A DNA stretch of 64,000 bases from the NCBI GenBank assembly GCA_037367405.1, contig JAZKJV010010743.1, positions 248,001 through 312,000 of the forward strand. Direction: 5' to 3'. Both the position numbers and the translations under genes were made by a program. The stretch is from Ottelia alismoides (Eukaryota; Streptophyta; Magnoliopsida; Alismatales; Hydrocharitaceae). Positions 1 through 11,469 of this stretch are shown here, in pieces. The notes under the pieces are model-generated. The model worked only from the letters and a program-made list of their open reading frames with translations, was not told the origin of the DNA and did no database searches. Every line of letters starts with the position of its first letter. Positions within the stretch are counted from its first letter, which is position 1.

Positions 1-1930
1 TAGGGTTTTGGGAGTCTATGGATCACAATCCATGAGACACACCAAACCAATGGATGAGATTGATTTACGTTTAAAGCAATGGTCACGATTGTTGTTGGTA
101 AAAAACCAACAACTAATAATTTAATTTAGATTAAATATATTTGATAAATCAAATATGATTCAATCTCAAATTAAATCAATCAAACATGGAGTTAATTGGT
201 TGGAGAATCCACCCTCCATATATGGAGTGGATGGCCACCAATTTCCTTAGGGAAATTGTGGCCGTCCACCCTCCCAATAAGGAAGGGTGGGATCTCCACC
301 AATCTTGGGATTTCATCTAATCTCATTGTAATCTCCATGATATTTACAACAAAAATTGTTGTAAATTATTCTACAAAAAAATTCATAATTATTTTGTGAA
401 TATTGTAATCTTACCATTGGAAATTTGTGAATCACATTCACAACCCAAAACAAATAATAATTTACATTTTCGATTAATTATACAATATGAATCCAATTCA
501 CACCAATAATTAATCAACAAATATAAATCATAATTAGATCTCTCTAATACATTATAAATAACATTTATAATATATTATGAATAATTAGATATTGCTATCC
601 ACATTATTCTTATCCACAATAATTAAATCACATTTAATTATATTGGATAATTATCCACATGCATCACGATAATTAAATCACATTTAATTATGAATCTCTC
701 AATGCTTATATATAATTCAACTATGGAATTATTCTTGAACTCTTTCAAGAATAGTACGCTTTCTCCGCAGATACTTGGAGATAAGGACATGGCGATTGTA
801 TTGTTCCACGTATAGTGACTTGGATATTGAGATCACATCTCAAATCCAAATCTCATGGATCTCCCACAGATTCTTGATTAAATCAAGGCCATAGACCTAA
901 TCTTCTCATTACATCTGAATCTCATTCAGACCAATATCCAATACATGGATAAAGATCAGGTCACTTCTCTACTGAGAGGAGTCACTAAAATCCAAACCTG
1001 TTTCATCACTCCCTCGGAATGGAAGCGTCATGGTTATACAGTCGTTTATGATCAAATCATCCTCAGGTATTCCTAACACCTGTACATCCTGCATACTGGA
1101 AGACCTATGATCAACTTGAAGATATAGATCAATTTTACACTGTCATCTTCAAGGTTTGATCACCAAGTTTCTCAATCTTGATCATTGGGAATCGGTATCG
1201 ATCATATGCTTTCTCAAAGCATATATCATACCTTCAAATTCTTGTCATGCTTCCAAAGCAAGACGCCCATGCATGGGATTTGATCGGTCCCAATACCTCA
1301 AGAGTGAGCTCATGTCTTCCGGTTCACATGTGAACCTGTATGATCCCTTTGAGAGATCGTATTACTCATATGCCCTTACATGCACACCAGCTCGCTGGTG
1401 TATAGACCTTAGTTAGATCATCAACATATTGGTATACCAAATGTACACACTCAGATATATAGTAACACATCTGTCTCAGGTCAGAGGATGTGTGCCTATG
1501 TTGTGGCAGTATTCAACATAGGTATTTGGTTATCTCGATCTCGTTAAGTCAACTCTTTAACTCAACTAATCTGACATTCCGAATCACTATTCCCATGCAG
1601 AGGACCTATATTAAGAGGTCGATCAGATATCAGCCAAATGACAAAGGATTGCCTTCTCCTACTCAGGCTGGAGATCATCACTTAACAATCATTTGATGGT
1701 GCTTGATGAGTCCTCTATCTAACTCTTTAGATATTCATCCAAGCACCAGCCTCTATGATCCAATCAATGAATCAACATCTGTATGATTATCAAGTTGGCC
1801 ATGGTACATAACCCTTATTGTACAGAGGGACCTTATATGCAAATTAGTTATACTTCATTTCAGACCAGGGAATGATATTCACAATAACATTTATTGCATA
1901 ATGGCTCGCCGTGGGCTCGCATGTCCAACA
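1..1930 (-). mobile_element. Ty1/copia LTR, partial (copy D), inserted in element A
   Basis: Read on the minus strand, this begins TGTTGGACATGCGAGCC at 1930 and runs off the left window edge. It is collinear with the LTRs of element C (11470-14038 and 19331-21963) as far as the segment just before C's TATA region, so about 0.55-0.65 kb of LTR lies outside. Shared landmarks include the start block, the TATGCACACCAGC-like segment, the paired GCTTT...AAAGCATAT segment near 1205-1230 and the CCAACAACAA block near 100. It interrupts the integrase frame of element A. The 5-bp flank on the right is CTGAT (1931-1935); the matching left flank is not visible. Whether this is a 5' LTR of a full element or a solo LTR cannot be decided here. 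It is clearly more diverged from C's LTRs than they are from each other. Confidence 0.9.
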
Positions 1931-2492
1931 CTGATATCAACATTTTGGGGATCCCAAACTTGGAGATGATGTGATCTCTAATGAATTTACAGATAGTCCT
2001 GCTGTCTGCGGCTCGGGTTGGGATAGCCTCCACCCACCTTGACAGATAGTCTACCACCAAAAGGATGTATTCGAATCCGTGTCTAACAGGGAATGGGACC
2101 ATGAAGTCGATGCCCCAGGCGTCAAAGACATCACAAATGATAACAAGCTACATCGACATCTCATCCTTGGAACCAACGGTTCCTCCCATTCGCTGGCATA
2201 CTGGGCACGACTTTGCAAAGGTGACCGCATCGCAAAATAGAGTCGGCCAGTATAAGCCACACTGAAGTACCTTCCATGCGGTCCTCTTCCCGGAGTGGTG
2301 TCCTCCTGCCTCCAGACTGTGGCATGAAGAAAAGACACTCTGATATTCCTCATGAGGAATACACCGTCTCCAGACACAATCCGATCCTTCAAAGAAAAGG
2401 ATTGGATCCCCCCAGTGGTAATGTCTCGAATCGGACTTCAGTCGGTCTATGTGGCTCTTGGGCCAATCTTCGGGGGACTTTCTTGGAGACAA
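1931..2492 (-). pseudogene. integrase remnant of element A, cut by LTR D
   Basis: Integrase joins the retrotransposon cDNA to host DNA. On the minus strand one frame from 2492 to 1931 shows the H2C2 zinc finger (HCHS...GGHH, then CPVC about 35 residues on), the tryptophan-rich YWPTLF segment, and the start of the catalytic core with DAWGIDFM (2100-2123), which carries the first catalytic Asp, followed by [16 protein letters not shown]. The frame has one in-frame TAG at 2148-2150. The protein stops being integrase after FGIPKMLIS, exactly where the copia LTR begins (1930). The second catalytic Asp should follow immediately, so the insertion splits the DDE core. Upstream, integrase and RNase H are in different frames, so a frameshift lies between about 2390 and 2490. 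Confidence 0.9.
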
Positions 2493-3203
2493 GATAGTTC
2501 ACGATATTGGCATACCATAGGAGTGAGTCGACAACAAAAATCGACGCATCAGGGAAGGAGTCTCGAATCGGCGTAACCTCAGAAGCATTCATATCCTCGA
2601 GACGGGAGAGGTGATCAGCTACTACGTTCTTCTTTCCAGGTTTATCACAAATATCCAAATCAAACTCCTGGATAAGCAGAATCCACCTAAGAAGACGCGC
2701 CTTCGTATACTTCTTTTCCATCAAGTATCGTAGCACTGTATGGTCTGTGAACGCAACTACCTTGGATCCAATTAAATGAGATCTGAATTTATCCTTGGCA
2801 AACACTACCGCAAGCATCTCCTTTTCTGTAACTGTATAGTTACACTGAGCAATATCAAGCACTTTTCTTGCGTAGTGTATGGCGAATGGGATGCCATCCC
2901 TCCTCTATCCTAACACAACCCCAACAACAAAGTCTGAGCGACCCCAATAGCAAAGTCCGAGGCGTCCGTCGTGATCTCAAAAGGCAGAGACCAATCTAGG
3001 GCTTGTAGGATCGGGGCATCCATGATCATTCCTTGTAATTTCTTAAAGGCCTCAAGACATTTGTGATCAACAATAAACTCCATGTCCTTGCTAAAATCTC
3101 AGTTAGCGGTCTGGCAATCTTAGAGAAATCCTTGATAAATCTTCGATAAAATCAACATGCCCAAGGAAAGACTGTATTGTTTCACGTAGGTTGGTGGCTG
3201 GAG
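2389..3203 (-). pseudogene. RT connection and RNase H remnant of element A
   Basis: RNase H removes the RNA strand of the RNA:DNA hybrid during reverse transcription. The open part (2862 down to about 2560) reads [16 protein letters not shown], then [29 protein letters not shown] and [10 protein letters not shown], in the standard Ty3/gypsy RNase H order. The upstream stretch 2863-3203 still matches the connection region in other frames (SLPFEITTDASDFAIG near 2925-2985; LEAFKKLQG) but has several stops and frame changes. This copy cannot make a complete enzyme. Confidence 0.88.
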
Positions 3204-4292
3204 TCATTTGATCACGTCCACCTTGGCAGGGTCAACCTCCATTCCTCTTTTGGAGATGACATGCCCCAACACAATGCCCTCCGTCACCATGAAGTGACTT
3301 TTCTCCCAGGAGAGCACCAGATTGACCTCACAACATCGCTTGAGGACTCGGTCCAGATTCCTAAGATAGGAATCGAAGGAATCGTCGTGGATCGAGAAGT
3401 CATCCATAGACTTCCAGGAATTCGCTGACCATTTCGACGAATACATCAATCATGCACCTTTGAAAAGTACCAGGAGCATTGCATAACCCAAAGGTCATGC
3501 GCCTGAAAGCATAGGTACCAAAGGGGCATGTAAATGTAGTTTTCTCCTGGTCCTCCGGAGCTATGACTACTTGATTGTAGCCTGAGAACCCATCCAAAAA
3601 GTAGAAGAATTCTTTCTACGCTAATCTCTCTAAGATCTGATCAATGAATGGTAGGGGAAATGATCCTTCTTCGTCGCAGCATTCAGGCATCTGTAATTCA
3701 CACAGACGCGTCACGACGTGGGTACTCGTGTCACGATCTCCTCTCCATCTTCATTGGTGGTCGTTTGAATTCCTGACTTTTTCAGGATAACATTGATTGG
3801 GGCTACTCATTTGGAGTCGGAGATGGGATAAATAAAACCCGCATCGCACCATTTCTCCATCTCCTTCTTCACTACCTCTCGTAAATTTGGATTCAACCGA
3901 CGTTAAAATTCACGAGAGGGTTTAGCCTCATTCTCCAAGTAGATATGGTGCGAACATAGAGCGGGATTTATCCCGTAGAGATCGGAGATACTCTAGCCTA
4001 TCGCCTTGCGGTTTTTCTCCAAGATCTCTAGCAAGCGAGATTCCTGCTCCTCGGTCAATCGCGAGCTGATGATGATCGGATACTTCTTCTCTTGTCCCGC
4101 AAGGAAGGCATACTTAAGCGTTGTGGGTAAAGGTTTGAGCTCAGGTAAGGTGTGATCATCAAGGAAGTCCGCCTCAATCGAATCTGGCTCTGTGCTGTTA
4201 ATGGCTAGATCTGTTCGTGAAATTGCTGCTACCAACTCATTCATCGCTAGCATCGGATCGTCAAAGGTTTCCAAGCAATCGGTAAAGGCCAC
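3204..4292 (-). pseudogene. reverse transcriptase remnant of element A
   Basis: Minus-strand RT in pieces. The N-terminal lead is LPELKPLPTTLKYAFL and IIISSRLTEEQESRLL (3993-4292), ending in a stop. Scattered matches follow (RRLNPNLREVVKKE, KDHFPLPFIDQ). Then comes DGFSGYNQVVIAPEDQEKTT and FGLCNAPGTFQRCM (3400-3597). Then, after a frameshift inside the polymerase active-site region, SMDDFSIHDDSFD and NLVLSWEKSHFMVTEGIVLG (3204-3449). The aromatic residue normally before the MDD catalytic triplet is Ser here. The order and motifs are unambiguous for Ty3/gypsy RT. Stops and frameshifts make it non-functional. Confidence 0.92.
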
Positions 4293-4481
4293 GTCCGACT
4301 CATCATCCTCATCTCCTGATTGTCCTAAAGAGGGAAGGACTGACAGGGCCTCTAAGTCATCGAAGATTTAGGGGGATGCATATTCTACGCTGCACTCCTT
4401 TCTAAGGACCTCGCAAACTGACTCATGCACAAGATCTTCTCCAGAGGAGAGGGACTCATCGGTGCTAGCTGGGTTCTGTCT

Positions 4482-5171
4482 CTATGGGCCAACGATGTCT
4501 ACATGAATACAATCTGCTTTGGACGAAGAGTACTCGGTGCTGGATTCTGAATCCAGCCTCTGCCATCTGGTCTGCTTCATCTCTAGTTCCTCATCTCCTC
4601 CTGGAGTTTGGAACTGGATTTTTCCGATCTTGTAATCAAATAAGGCCCCTGCTATTCTGAGGAAGGGCCTTCCTAATATGATCTGGGAGTCTCTCCAATT
4701 GGGAGGGGTCTCCATATCAAGGACGGTAAAGTCCACCATGTACTCCTGACCCTCGACTTTCATGACAACGTTCCTCAATTCTCCTTGGGACCTCTTGGTT
4801 GATTTATCTGCAAACTGAAGTAAGGCCCTGGATTTCCTAAGAGGTCCGAGATTAAGCATCTCATAGAGGGCTGTAGGCATCAAGTTAGTTGAGGATATGT
4901 TTCCAAGGAGAGTGCGTGCAAACGCAGTGTCATCGACATGACTCACCACATTATGTGCATCCATGTCTCTTCGTTTCCTCGGAAACACATTCTTTATTGC
5001 GTAAGTAGTGGCTACTGACAGAACGTGTTTCTCAACACGGCTTTTGGTCTTCCTGCTGGCCCTAGTAGGTGTGCATCTCACCTTAAGGTATTTCTGGAAT
5101 GCAGGTGTCATATTCACATACTTATCAAAAGGGATTGTGACCTTGATGTATTTATTGCAAAACTTTGCCAT
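4482..5171 (-). pseudogene. retropepsin-like protease region of element A
   Basis: A 229-codon open frame on the minus strand. Its C-terminal half matches the aspartic protease of Athila/Tat-type elements: NLMPTALYEMLNLGPL, LLQFADKSTKRSQGE, VDFTVLDMET and IILGRPFLRIAGALFDYKIG. The catalytic Asp-Ser/Thr-Gly loop expected just before NLMP reads LLGNISSTNLMP, so no DSG/DTG is visible and the enzyme is predicted inactive although the frame is open. The N-terminal part (MAKFCNKYIKVTIPFDKYVN) matches the linker preceding protease in these elements. A stop and an unmatched stretch (4293-4481) separate it from RT. Confidence 0.85.
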
Positions 5172-5805
5172 CTCAGGGTCATCTTTTTGTATTTTTCGAT
5201 TTTTCTTCTATCCACTCTTAAGAGCTTGGGAGAAAGGGATTATTGATGCTAACTCAGATTCCGAAACTGAAAGATTTTCATTGAAATCAGGGACTAAGTT
5301 ATGTACATGACTCTGACATTTAGACTGACTCCGACTCTAACTCTGACTAAAAGGAAATTTCTGCTGCAAAACCGGTGATGCGTCTTCCGCGACTAGTGGG
5401 GCATTCTTCTTAGATGGAGGTGTGGGCTCTTCATCGGTCTCGTCGGACTCACTGCTGGTGCGGTTCTCCTGCTTCTTGGAGGACTTAGAAGTCCTCTTCT
5501 TCTGCCGATGTTGGTGGTGCTACTCCTCTGCCTCCAAGTTCTCTTCAGGTAGAGACTTGGTGGTGTCTTCCTCTGGTGCTCGTGCCTGATCAGGTATGAT
5601 CACGGTCCTTCCGATCCTGAGGGACATATGATTGATATTATCATATGAAAGGATCTCATGTTCAGATAAAGAGTTATCTGAATAGTATACCTGATCTCGT
5701 GGTTGGTTCTGGCCTTGAATCAAGCTATTTGGGGTGGCCTGAACCTGGGCAAGGAATTGGGGTCCTTGGCGCCATCTGCTGATCTTGGGTATGGGAGACA
5801 CGATT
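5172..5805 (-). other. gag-pol linker of element A
   Basis: Between the gag tail and the protease. It contains a 93-codon minus-strand frame (5520-5801) rich in Gln, Asp and Glu (for example DQVYYSDNSLSEHEILSYD) and then low-complexity Ser/Arg/Lys-rich sequence with stops. No known domain is recognised. It was probably part of the polyprotein spacer before protease. Confidence 0.5.
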
Positions 5806-7382
5806 CTATTCGGTTCTCATGTCCAGGTAGTCATTCTGAATCTTTTGCACCCTATCATTCAGGGTCTGAATCGCCAAGGTGTGGGACTCCAATTCGCTAG
5901 TGGGCTGGGCTTGTTGGTGCTGACTCAAGGATGAGTTCCTGTATTGGCCCTGCTGGCCATGCTGGTATTGCTGCTGATGGGAAGGTGGTGGAGAGCCCTG
6001 CTGGCTCGAGTGGAACGTGCGCTGCTGTCGGTGCTACTGAAGCTGGTACCCTTGTCCAGGCCGGGACTGTACGAAGCACGGTGCGGGGACGGAACTGTTT
6101 TCCTGTTAAGCTAGGGAAGGTCAGCGTGGCTGACCGTTCCCTATCCCCGACTGTCTGCCGATGGGGTCATGACTGTGCCATAACCCGTTGATCTCGAACA
6201 CTTGTGGAGGCTCCTCGTATCCTGTCTCCACTTGTGGGGCTGCGTACCGCTCCTGCTGAGTATATGTCTGCTCCTCTACCCAGCTACTCTGAGACCCCGG
6301 TGCCTGTTCCTGTACAAGATGAACTCGGTGTACAGGTATAGGTGGTGCAGAAGGGGCAGGTAGCCGTATCTTGGCTACCTTCTCAGTTAGTTCCTCCACT
6401 TATTTCGGCAATCGCGAGAGTGCCTCAAGGTCAGCGACCCTCTTGTGAATCTGCTCGACCATGGTTAGTTTGTCAGCTATTATCCCCATGCTGGGGATGA
6501 GGCCGTCTGTCAGATCTGCTACAGTCCTCTTAGTTGTCTCGTTAGATAGGCTTGAGGGAGACAACTGATATGCCCTGGTGGCCTGAGATCTGCCAGTTTC
6601 TGCCATCTGCTCCAGGATCTTCCATATTGCGTCTTCATTCTTGTTCAGATAGCTTCCTCCATAGGCAACACTCACTTACCCCTGTATTTCCGGGGTCATG
6701 CCACAGAACAAGGTCTGGACTAAGATCGCTTTTGTAATGCCATGGCCCGGGCATTTCTGCGTTAAATCATTAAATCTATCCCAGGCTTCATGGAATGGTT
6801 CATTGGGTCCCTGGGAGAAACTAGCGATCTTGGTTCTCATCTGGTTAGTCCTACTGAGTGGGTAGAACTTCTTCAAGAATATATCCTTGAAATGCACCCA
6901 GGTTGTACATCTCACCCTGAGATTTTTCAACCAATGTGCGGCCTTATCTCCTAAGGCAGACAGGGTGGCCTTCAGCCTGATGTAATCTTGCCCAATCCTA
7001 GGGTGACTAAGGTTGTTGCAAACCAGCTCGAAGTCTCTAAGGAAAGCATACGGTTCTTCATTGGCGTTTCTGTTGAACTTCGGTAACAAGCTCAGAAAGT
7101 GGGGCTTCAACTCGAATGCTTCAAGGGGACCTCAGGTACTAGCCAGCTATGTATTTCATTCTCTGCGAGATTATAGGCGTCTACCATTGGTCGGTCAATT
7201 CCTTCAACCTCGATCACCTGTCCCATCCTAGCCATCAATTCTGCATTTAGTTGTTCGGCTCTAGCTAGCCGGGCTAAGACTTGGAGCATGTGGTCCTCTC
7301 TGTATTCCTCATCATCAGGGTTTTTCTTCGGCATTTTGTCCTCTTTTCCTGGGTAAAGAAGATGGTCTTGGTTAGAGGACAT
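5806..7382 (-). pseudogene. gag remnant of element A
   Basis: Capsid/nucleocapsid protein that packages element RNA. The ATG is at 7380-7382 (MSSNQDHLLYPGK). After a frameshift near 7107 the core Retrotrans_gag domain is clear at 6676-7110: PYAFLRDFELVCNNL, DKAAHWLKNL, FKDIFLKKFYPLSRTNQMR, EPFHEAWDRFNDLTQKCPGH. Two in-frame TAA stops follow (6676-6678 and 6400-6402), with a matching spacer (NKNEDAIWKILEQMAETGRS) between them. A second frameshift leads to a Gln/His-rich tail (HQQQYQHGQQGQYRN) ending at a TAG (5806-5808). No CCHC zinc knuckle was found. At least four lesions make it a pseudogene. Confidence 0.9.
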
Positions 7383-8987
7383 ATCAAGGAAGGGAGTCTT
7401 ACCGAGGCAATGGTCTTCCTAGGTGAGATCAGAGGATAGAAAAGGGTTGGTTTGAGAGTAACCACCCTAGGGTTGAGGGATCCCGAACTCAAGAGGGCCA
7501 TGAGCTCGGGTTGGCCCAAATTGCGCTTGGGCCGGTAAAGATGAGCTTCGTGGGGGGCTCAAAGCAAGATTGGTGAATCAGGAGTAGATATTCCCCCAGT
7601 CAGTCATCTTGGATGGAGAGAAGAAGAATCAAGAGTTCTAAGTGCAAGATAGGATTTTACTCCTACCTGAAGCAAGCAATTGAATCCAAACCCTATATTT
7701 TTACACTTAATATGGTGAAGGACTCGAAACCAAGTCCGAGTAATCTGGTTGATTTTAAGTGTGAGTTTATCGGACAATTAGCAAAGGTTACATGGCCTAG
7801 AGGGGAGTCGACTAAAAGTCGGATGCGTCTCCCCTGTTTAACCTGTCGCCTTGAATACCAATGCCCTTCCTTTCTCTGCTCCTATCCCCAGCCGAAAGTT
7901 CAAGGACTTGCCCCTATCTACCTACAGAGTAGGCAGAGGCTGACAAGGCTATAACTTCGCCCCTATCTACTACCGGAGCAGGACGAGGCTACTAGCAACT
8001 TGTCGCGGTGCACTGGAATTTCACCCTTATCAACCTACCGGAGTAGGCGGAGGCTACTTGGCGCTGGTCAGTTGAACCCATAGCTCAGCCGTTGATATTT
8101 GTCCAGATCGAGATACACGATATGGAAAGCGAGGATTTTTGGCTCTGCCCTAGGGTGTTCACACACTCTAGTACCCTCACTCAGCCTTAAAACAAGGTCG
8201 GGTTAATTTCCCGCAAGCAAAATTTCCGATTTTTATTCAATTTTTTGTTCAATTTTGTTAAGCAGTCCTGGTTTTAAGTTAGGTTATCACTGATTTAGTC
8301 CAACCACAAAGCACGCCTATCGTTCAGTCCCAATTTCCTTTTTTTCCTAAGTTTGAAAAACCAAGAGAAAGAAGTCGAGAAAAGTCGATGCACGATAAAA
8401 CAATGATGGCATGCAAAGTAAAGAAGACTTACAGTGATCCCTTCGCTTTTATGCAGGATACAAAACAAAATTGGAAACTTTACACTACATGCAATGCAGA
8501 CGATAAAATCCGCTCCTAGACAGATAATTCTATTAGCAAGTGAAGCACAGATTAAATTTGGCTAGATCGACGGTCTAAGTGCGTCTTTTATGTGTGAAGT
8601 GTGGTCCTAGAATATTATGAACACAAGAAAGTCCTAAAGTAGCTTTAAGAGCTGCAAATGCAAGCATAATCTAAGAAAAAGCAATCCATACAGCACATGG
8701 GGACACGTTTCCACTATTTTTACACGCTCGAGAACCCAAACGGGAACCACGGGAAAGATGCAAAAATAATGAAAATGACACAATTACAAGTCCTCACAAT
8801 CACTCAAAATATTTAAATGCAAGCTCCTCGAAGCACCTTCGACTCCTCATTTTCCTTGCACGAAAACAAATTGAGGCCAGTAAAGGACGACACGAAATAC
8901 ACAAAAATAAATGACAGAGAAATATTAACAAGAAAAGCCAGGAATCAGACTACTCTAAATTTCCTAAAAATTAACCTAAGCCGTGCC
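7383..8987 (-). other. 5' leader of element A
   Basis: Untranslated region between PBS and gag, minus orientation. There is no convincing ORF. Segments at 8221-8700 align with the leader of element B (around 29980-30600), for example the shared GAAGACTTACA(G/A)TGATTCC-type block (8424-8446 against 30199-30216). A and B are therefore related at nucleotide level outside the coding region too. Confidence 0.7.
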
Positions 8988-9005
8988 TTCCCAGCAATGG
9001 CACCA
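8988..9005 (-). promoter_or_regulatory. primer-binding site of element A (tRNA-Asp-like)
   Basis: Minus strand TGGTGCCATTGCTGGGAA, starting 3 nt after the LTR end CA. It matches the complement of the plant tRNA-Asp(GTC) 3' end at 14 of 18 positions, and all four differences are transitions. It fixes the LTR/internal boundary and the strand. Confidence 0.8.
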
Positions 9006-9008
9006 TTT

Positions 9009-11469
9009 TGACAAGTGTCGAACTACCCTTGTCAATTCAATTAAATTAATGGTCAAATTAATGGTTAGATTCGTTGCAGCCGGGTAATCAATGCTTCATC
9101 AAAAATACCATTTTAATTAATGTTCAATTAATTGCGAGCGACAGATTTATTTTACTTGGGAAAGCCTAAGGTCGAACTCAGGGAGGCAGCTGTCTCCTTA
9201 GGTGAATTTTTAGTGAATTCAGAGATCAGATTTTTCAGAGGAATATTTTTGGTCATTTTTAGAAATTTTTATGCAATAAAGGAAAAACAAATGCAATTTC
9301 AGGCCAATTTTATAAGTTAAATCAGAAAGATAATCAAATGAAGCCTAAAAATTATGAAACTTGGCTAGATGATGGAATGCTATGAACCTAAGTGTCTACA
9401 ATTTTTTTGGAATTTTTCACTCTAATGAATTTAATATGAATAAAAGATGAATTTAGGGTGATTTTTACAAAATTAATTTGAATAAATACTTAAACACATT
9501 ATTTCCAGATACAAAAATTATCCTAGATATATCTAAGTATGATGAATCCAGGAAAATTAATAGACCTAAAATTCTATGTGAATAGGATCTATTAAAAATC
9601 AATTAAGAAAATCACTATTTGATTTACTCAGACCTCGTGATGCGTGCAAATACAATGATTTTGGGCACAATGTAGAATAAATTATCCTAAGTCTAATGTG
9701 ATTTTATGATGATTTTGGAGCAACAAAGAATTTAATATGAATTAAAAAGCACAGTGGGAAAAATATAGAAAATTTCACCAAATTAATATTATTAAATTCC
9801 ATAGAACTCACAAAAATAAAACACGTGTCACATGAGATAAAGGACAAGTTGGGCTACAACATGCAATTTTTAGAATTTAAAAATGATGCTAAATGGACAC
9901 CTAATTATGCGTGCAAAGATAGGGACCAAACTGCAAATACAAAAAAAAGTTCTGAAAATAAAACGTGCTGACAGGGACTTAAATGTAATTACGTATAATG
10001 TTGAGGAGGTGGATGCAAATTTCTCACAAAGTCACACGCTCCTCACTTGACACGCTTGGTAGAGACCAATTTGTAATTTCCAAAACCTTCAAGGGCTTCT
10101 GTGCAAAATACCTAGCCCTCACGTGGGAACACGTACGGTGCTAGGCTCGGATGGTGATCGAGGCTCGGGCGAAGGCTCGAGAGGCTCGAACTTGCTTCAG
10201 GTGCTCCGAGCCTACGGTCGACGAAGAGGCTCAAAGGAGGCTACGTGGCGCGATGTAGGCCATTGGATTAATGTGTATCCAACAGCTGCTGGAGCTGCTG
10301 GCGTGGCACACCTATAGTCGTCAGATCGAGATGATCTAACAGTGCTGATGAAGTTGAGGTGGCAAGACATTTGTTGTCAGATCCGTGCGAGATCAGACGG
10401 TTGCTGGCGCTCAATGAAGCAGGCAATGTAGCGGTGTCGTAGCCGTGGGATCCTCCTGATCCAACGGTGGCGGGGCATGTGCGATGTGTCGAGATCAGGA
10501 CCATCGGATCAAGAAGATTCAACGACACCTATTCTTCGTCCTCTCCGATCCGCCGCCTCCTGCAGTGGACTTGGCAGGGCTCCGGCAATGAGCGTCTAGC
10601 TCTGCCTCCTTCTCCCATGCTCGGTGTAGCTCGCGACGGCTCCTTGATTGCTCGGACTGGTCATGGAAGTGCCAGGAGGCCGTCAAAGGTCCTAGGAGTG
10701 GCTGGGGAGGTCTGAACACCGGTGGAGACGAAGCTCGAGCAGAGCTCCGGTGAAGTTCCATTCAATGAAGACAGGGGTACCTGCAGGGTTAGCTGGGGCC
10801 AAAAAAATGGAGCTCGTGCTCGTGGGAGTGCGTGTGTGCAGTATGAGGCATGGGGCGGAGTGGAAGTGGGTCGGTGGTCCTCTTCCGCCGTGGCGGCGGA
10901 GCTATGGTCGGAGATGGAATTCGACGGGTCGTCAGGGCAAACCAAGGAGTGCGCGAAGATCGGAGCTTCAAGGTAAAGCTTGGTGGACAGTCGATCGAAG
11001 CTTCTAGGAGGGCGGAGAAATTGTGAGAAAATCGAGATGAAAAGAGAAAGAAGATCGAAGGAGAATGGATGAGTATACTGGGGTTAGAAGCTCGGAGGAG
11101 AGATTCTAGGTCTTTGCTCAAGGGCCGGTAGAGTCCCGAGCTCAAGAACCTCATCGGAGGAGCTGCGACACAGTGGAGTTTACCATGGATCTCGCTGGAG
11201 GTAATTGGCCGTCGTCGCTCAATGTTATGCCCAATCGCTGTCACCGATGAGGAGGGTAGAGCTCGTGGGTGCCTCCTGCTATGGCGGATGGGCGTAATGG
11301 TGGCTGGAGGCGGGGGTTTTATAGAGAGAAGGCGGAGGTGGCAATGATGGAGGGTGAGGTTTCGTGGGGGTTGTGGAGTGACATGGGCGAGACTAATGGA
11401 GGACATGGAGGTCGTCGAAGATGAAGGGAGTGGGGGCTTCATCGTGGAGCAGTCAGTGGGAGGAGATAG
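9009..11469 (-). mobile_element. LTR of element A, 3' (R/U5) part, left of inserted copia C
   Basis: In plus coordinates it starts TGACAAGTGTCG, the complement of the LTR end CGACACTTGTCA, directly beside the PBS. The U5-proximal block with the GTCGAACTCA core at 9150-9190 is shared with LTRs B, E and F. From about 10120 the LTR turns GC-rich, with many degenerate GATC...ACGG segments (for example 10320-10515). It ends at the GATAG target duplication of copia element C. The ORFs in this block on both strands (longest 238 codons on the minus strand, reading through into the C LTR) look like chance. Confidence 0.85.
11465..11469. repeat. left target-site duplication of element C
   Basis: GATAG, identical to 21964-21968 at the other end of element C. 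Five base pairs is the usual size for LTR retrotransposon integration. Confidence 0.9.
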
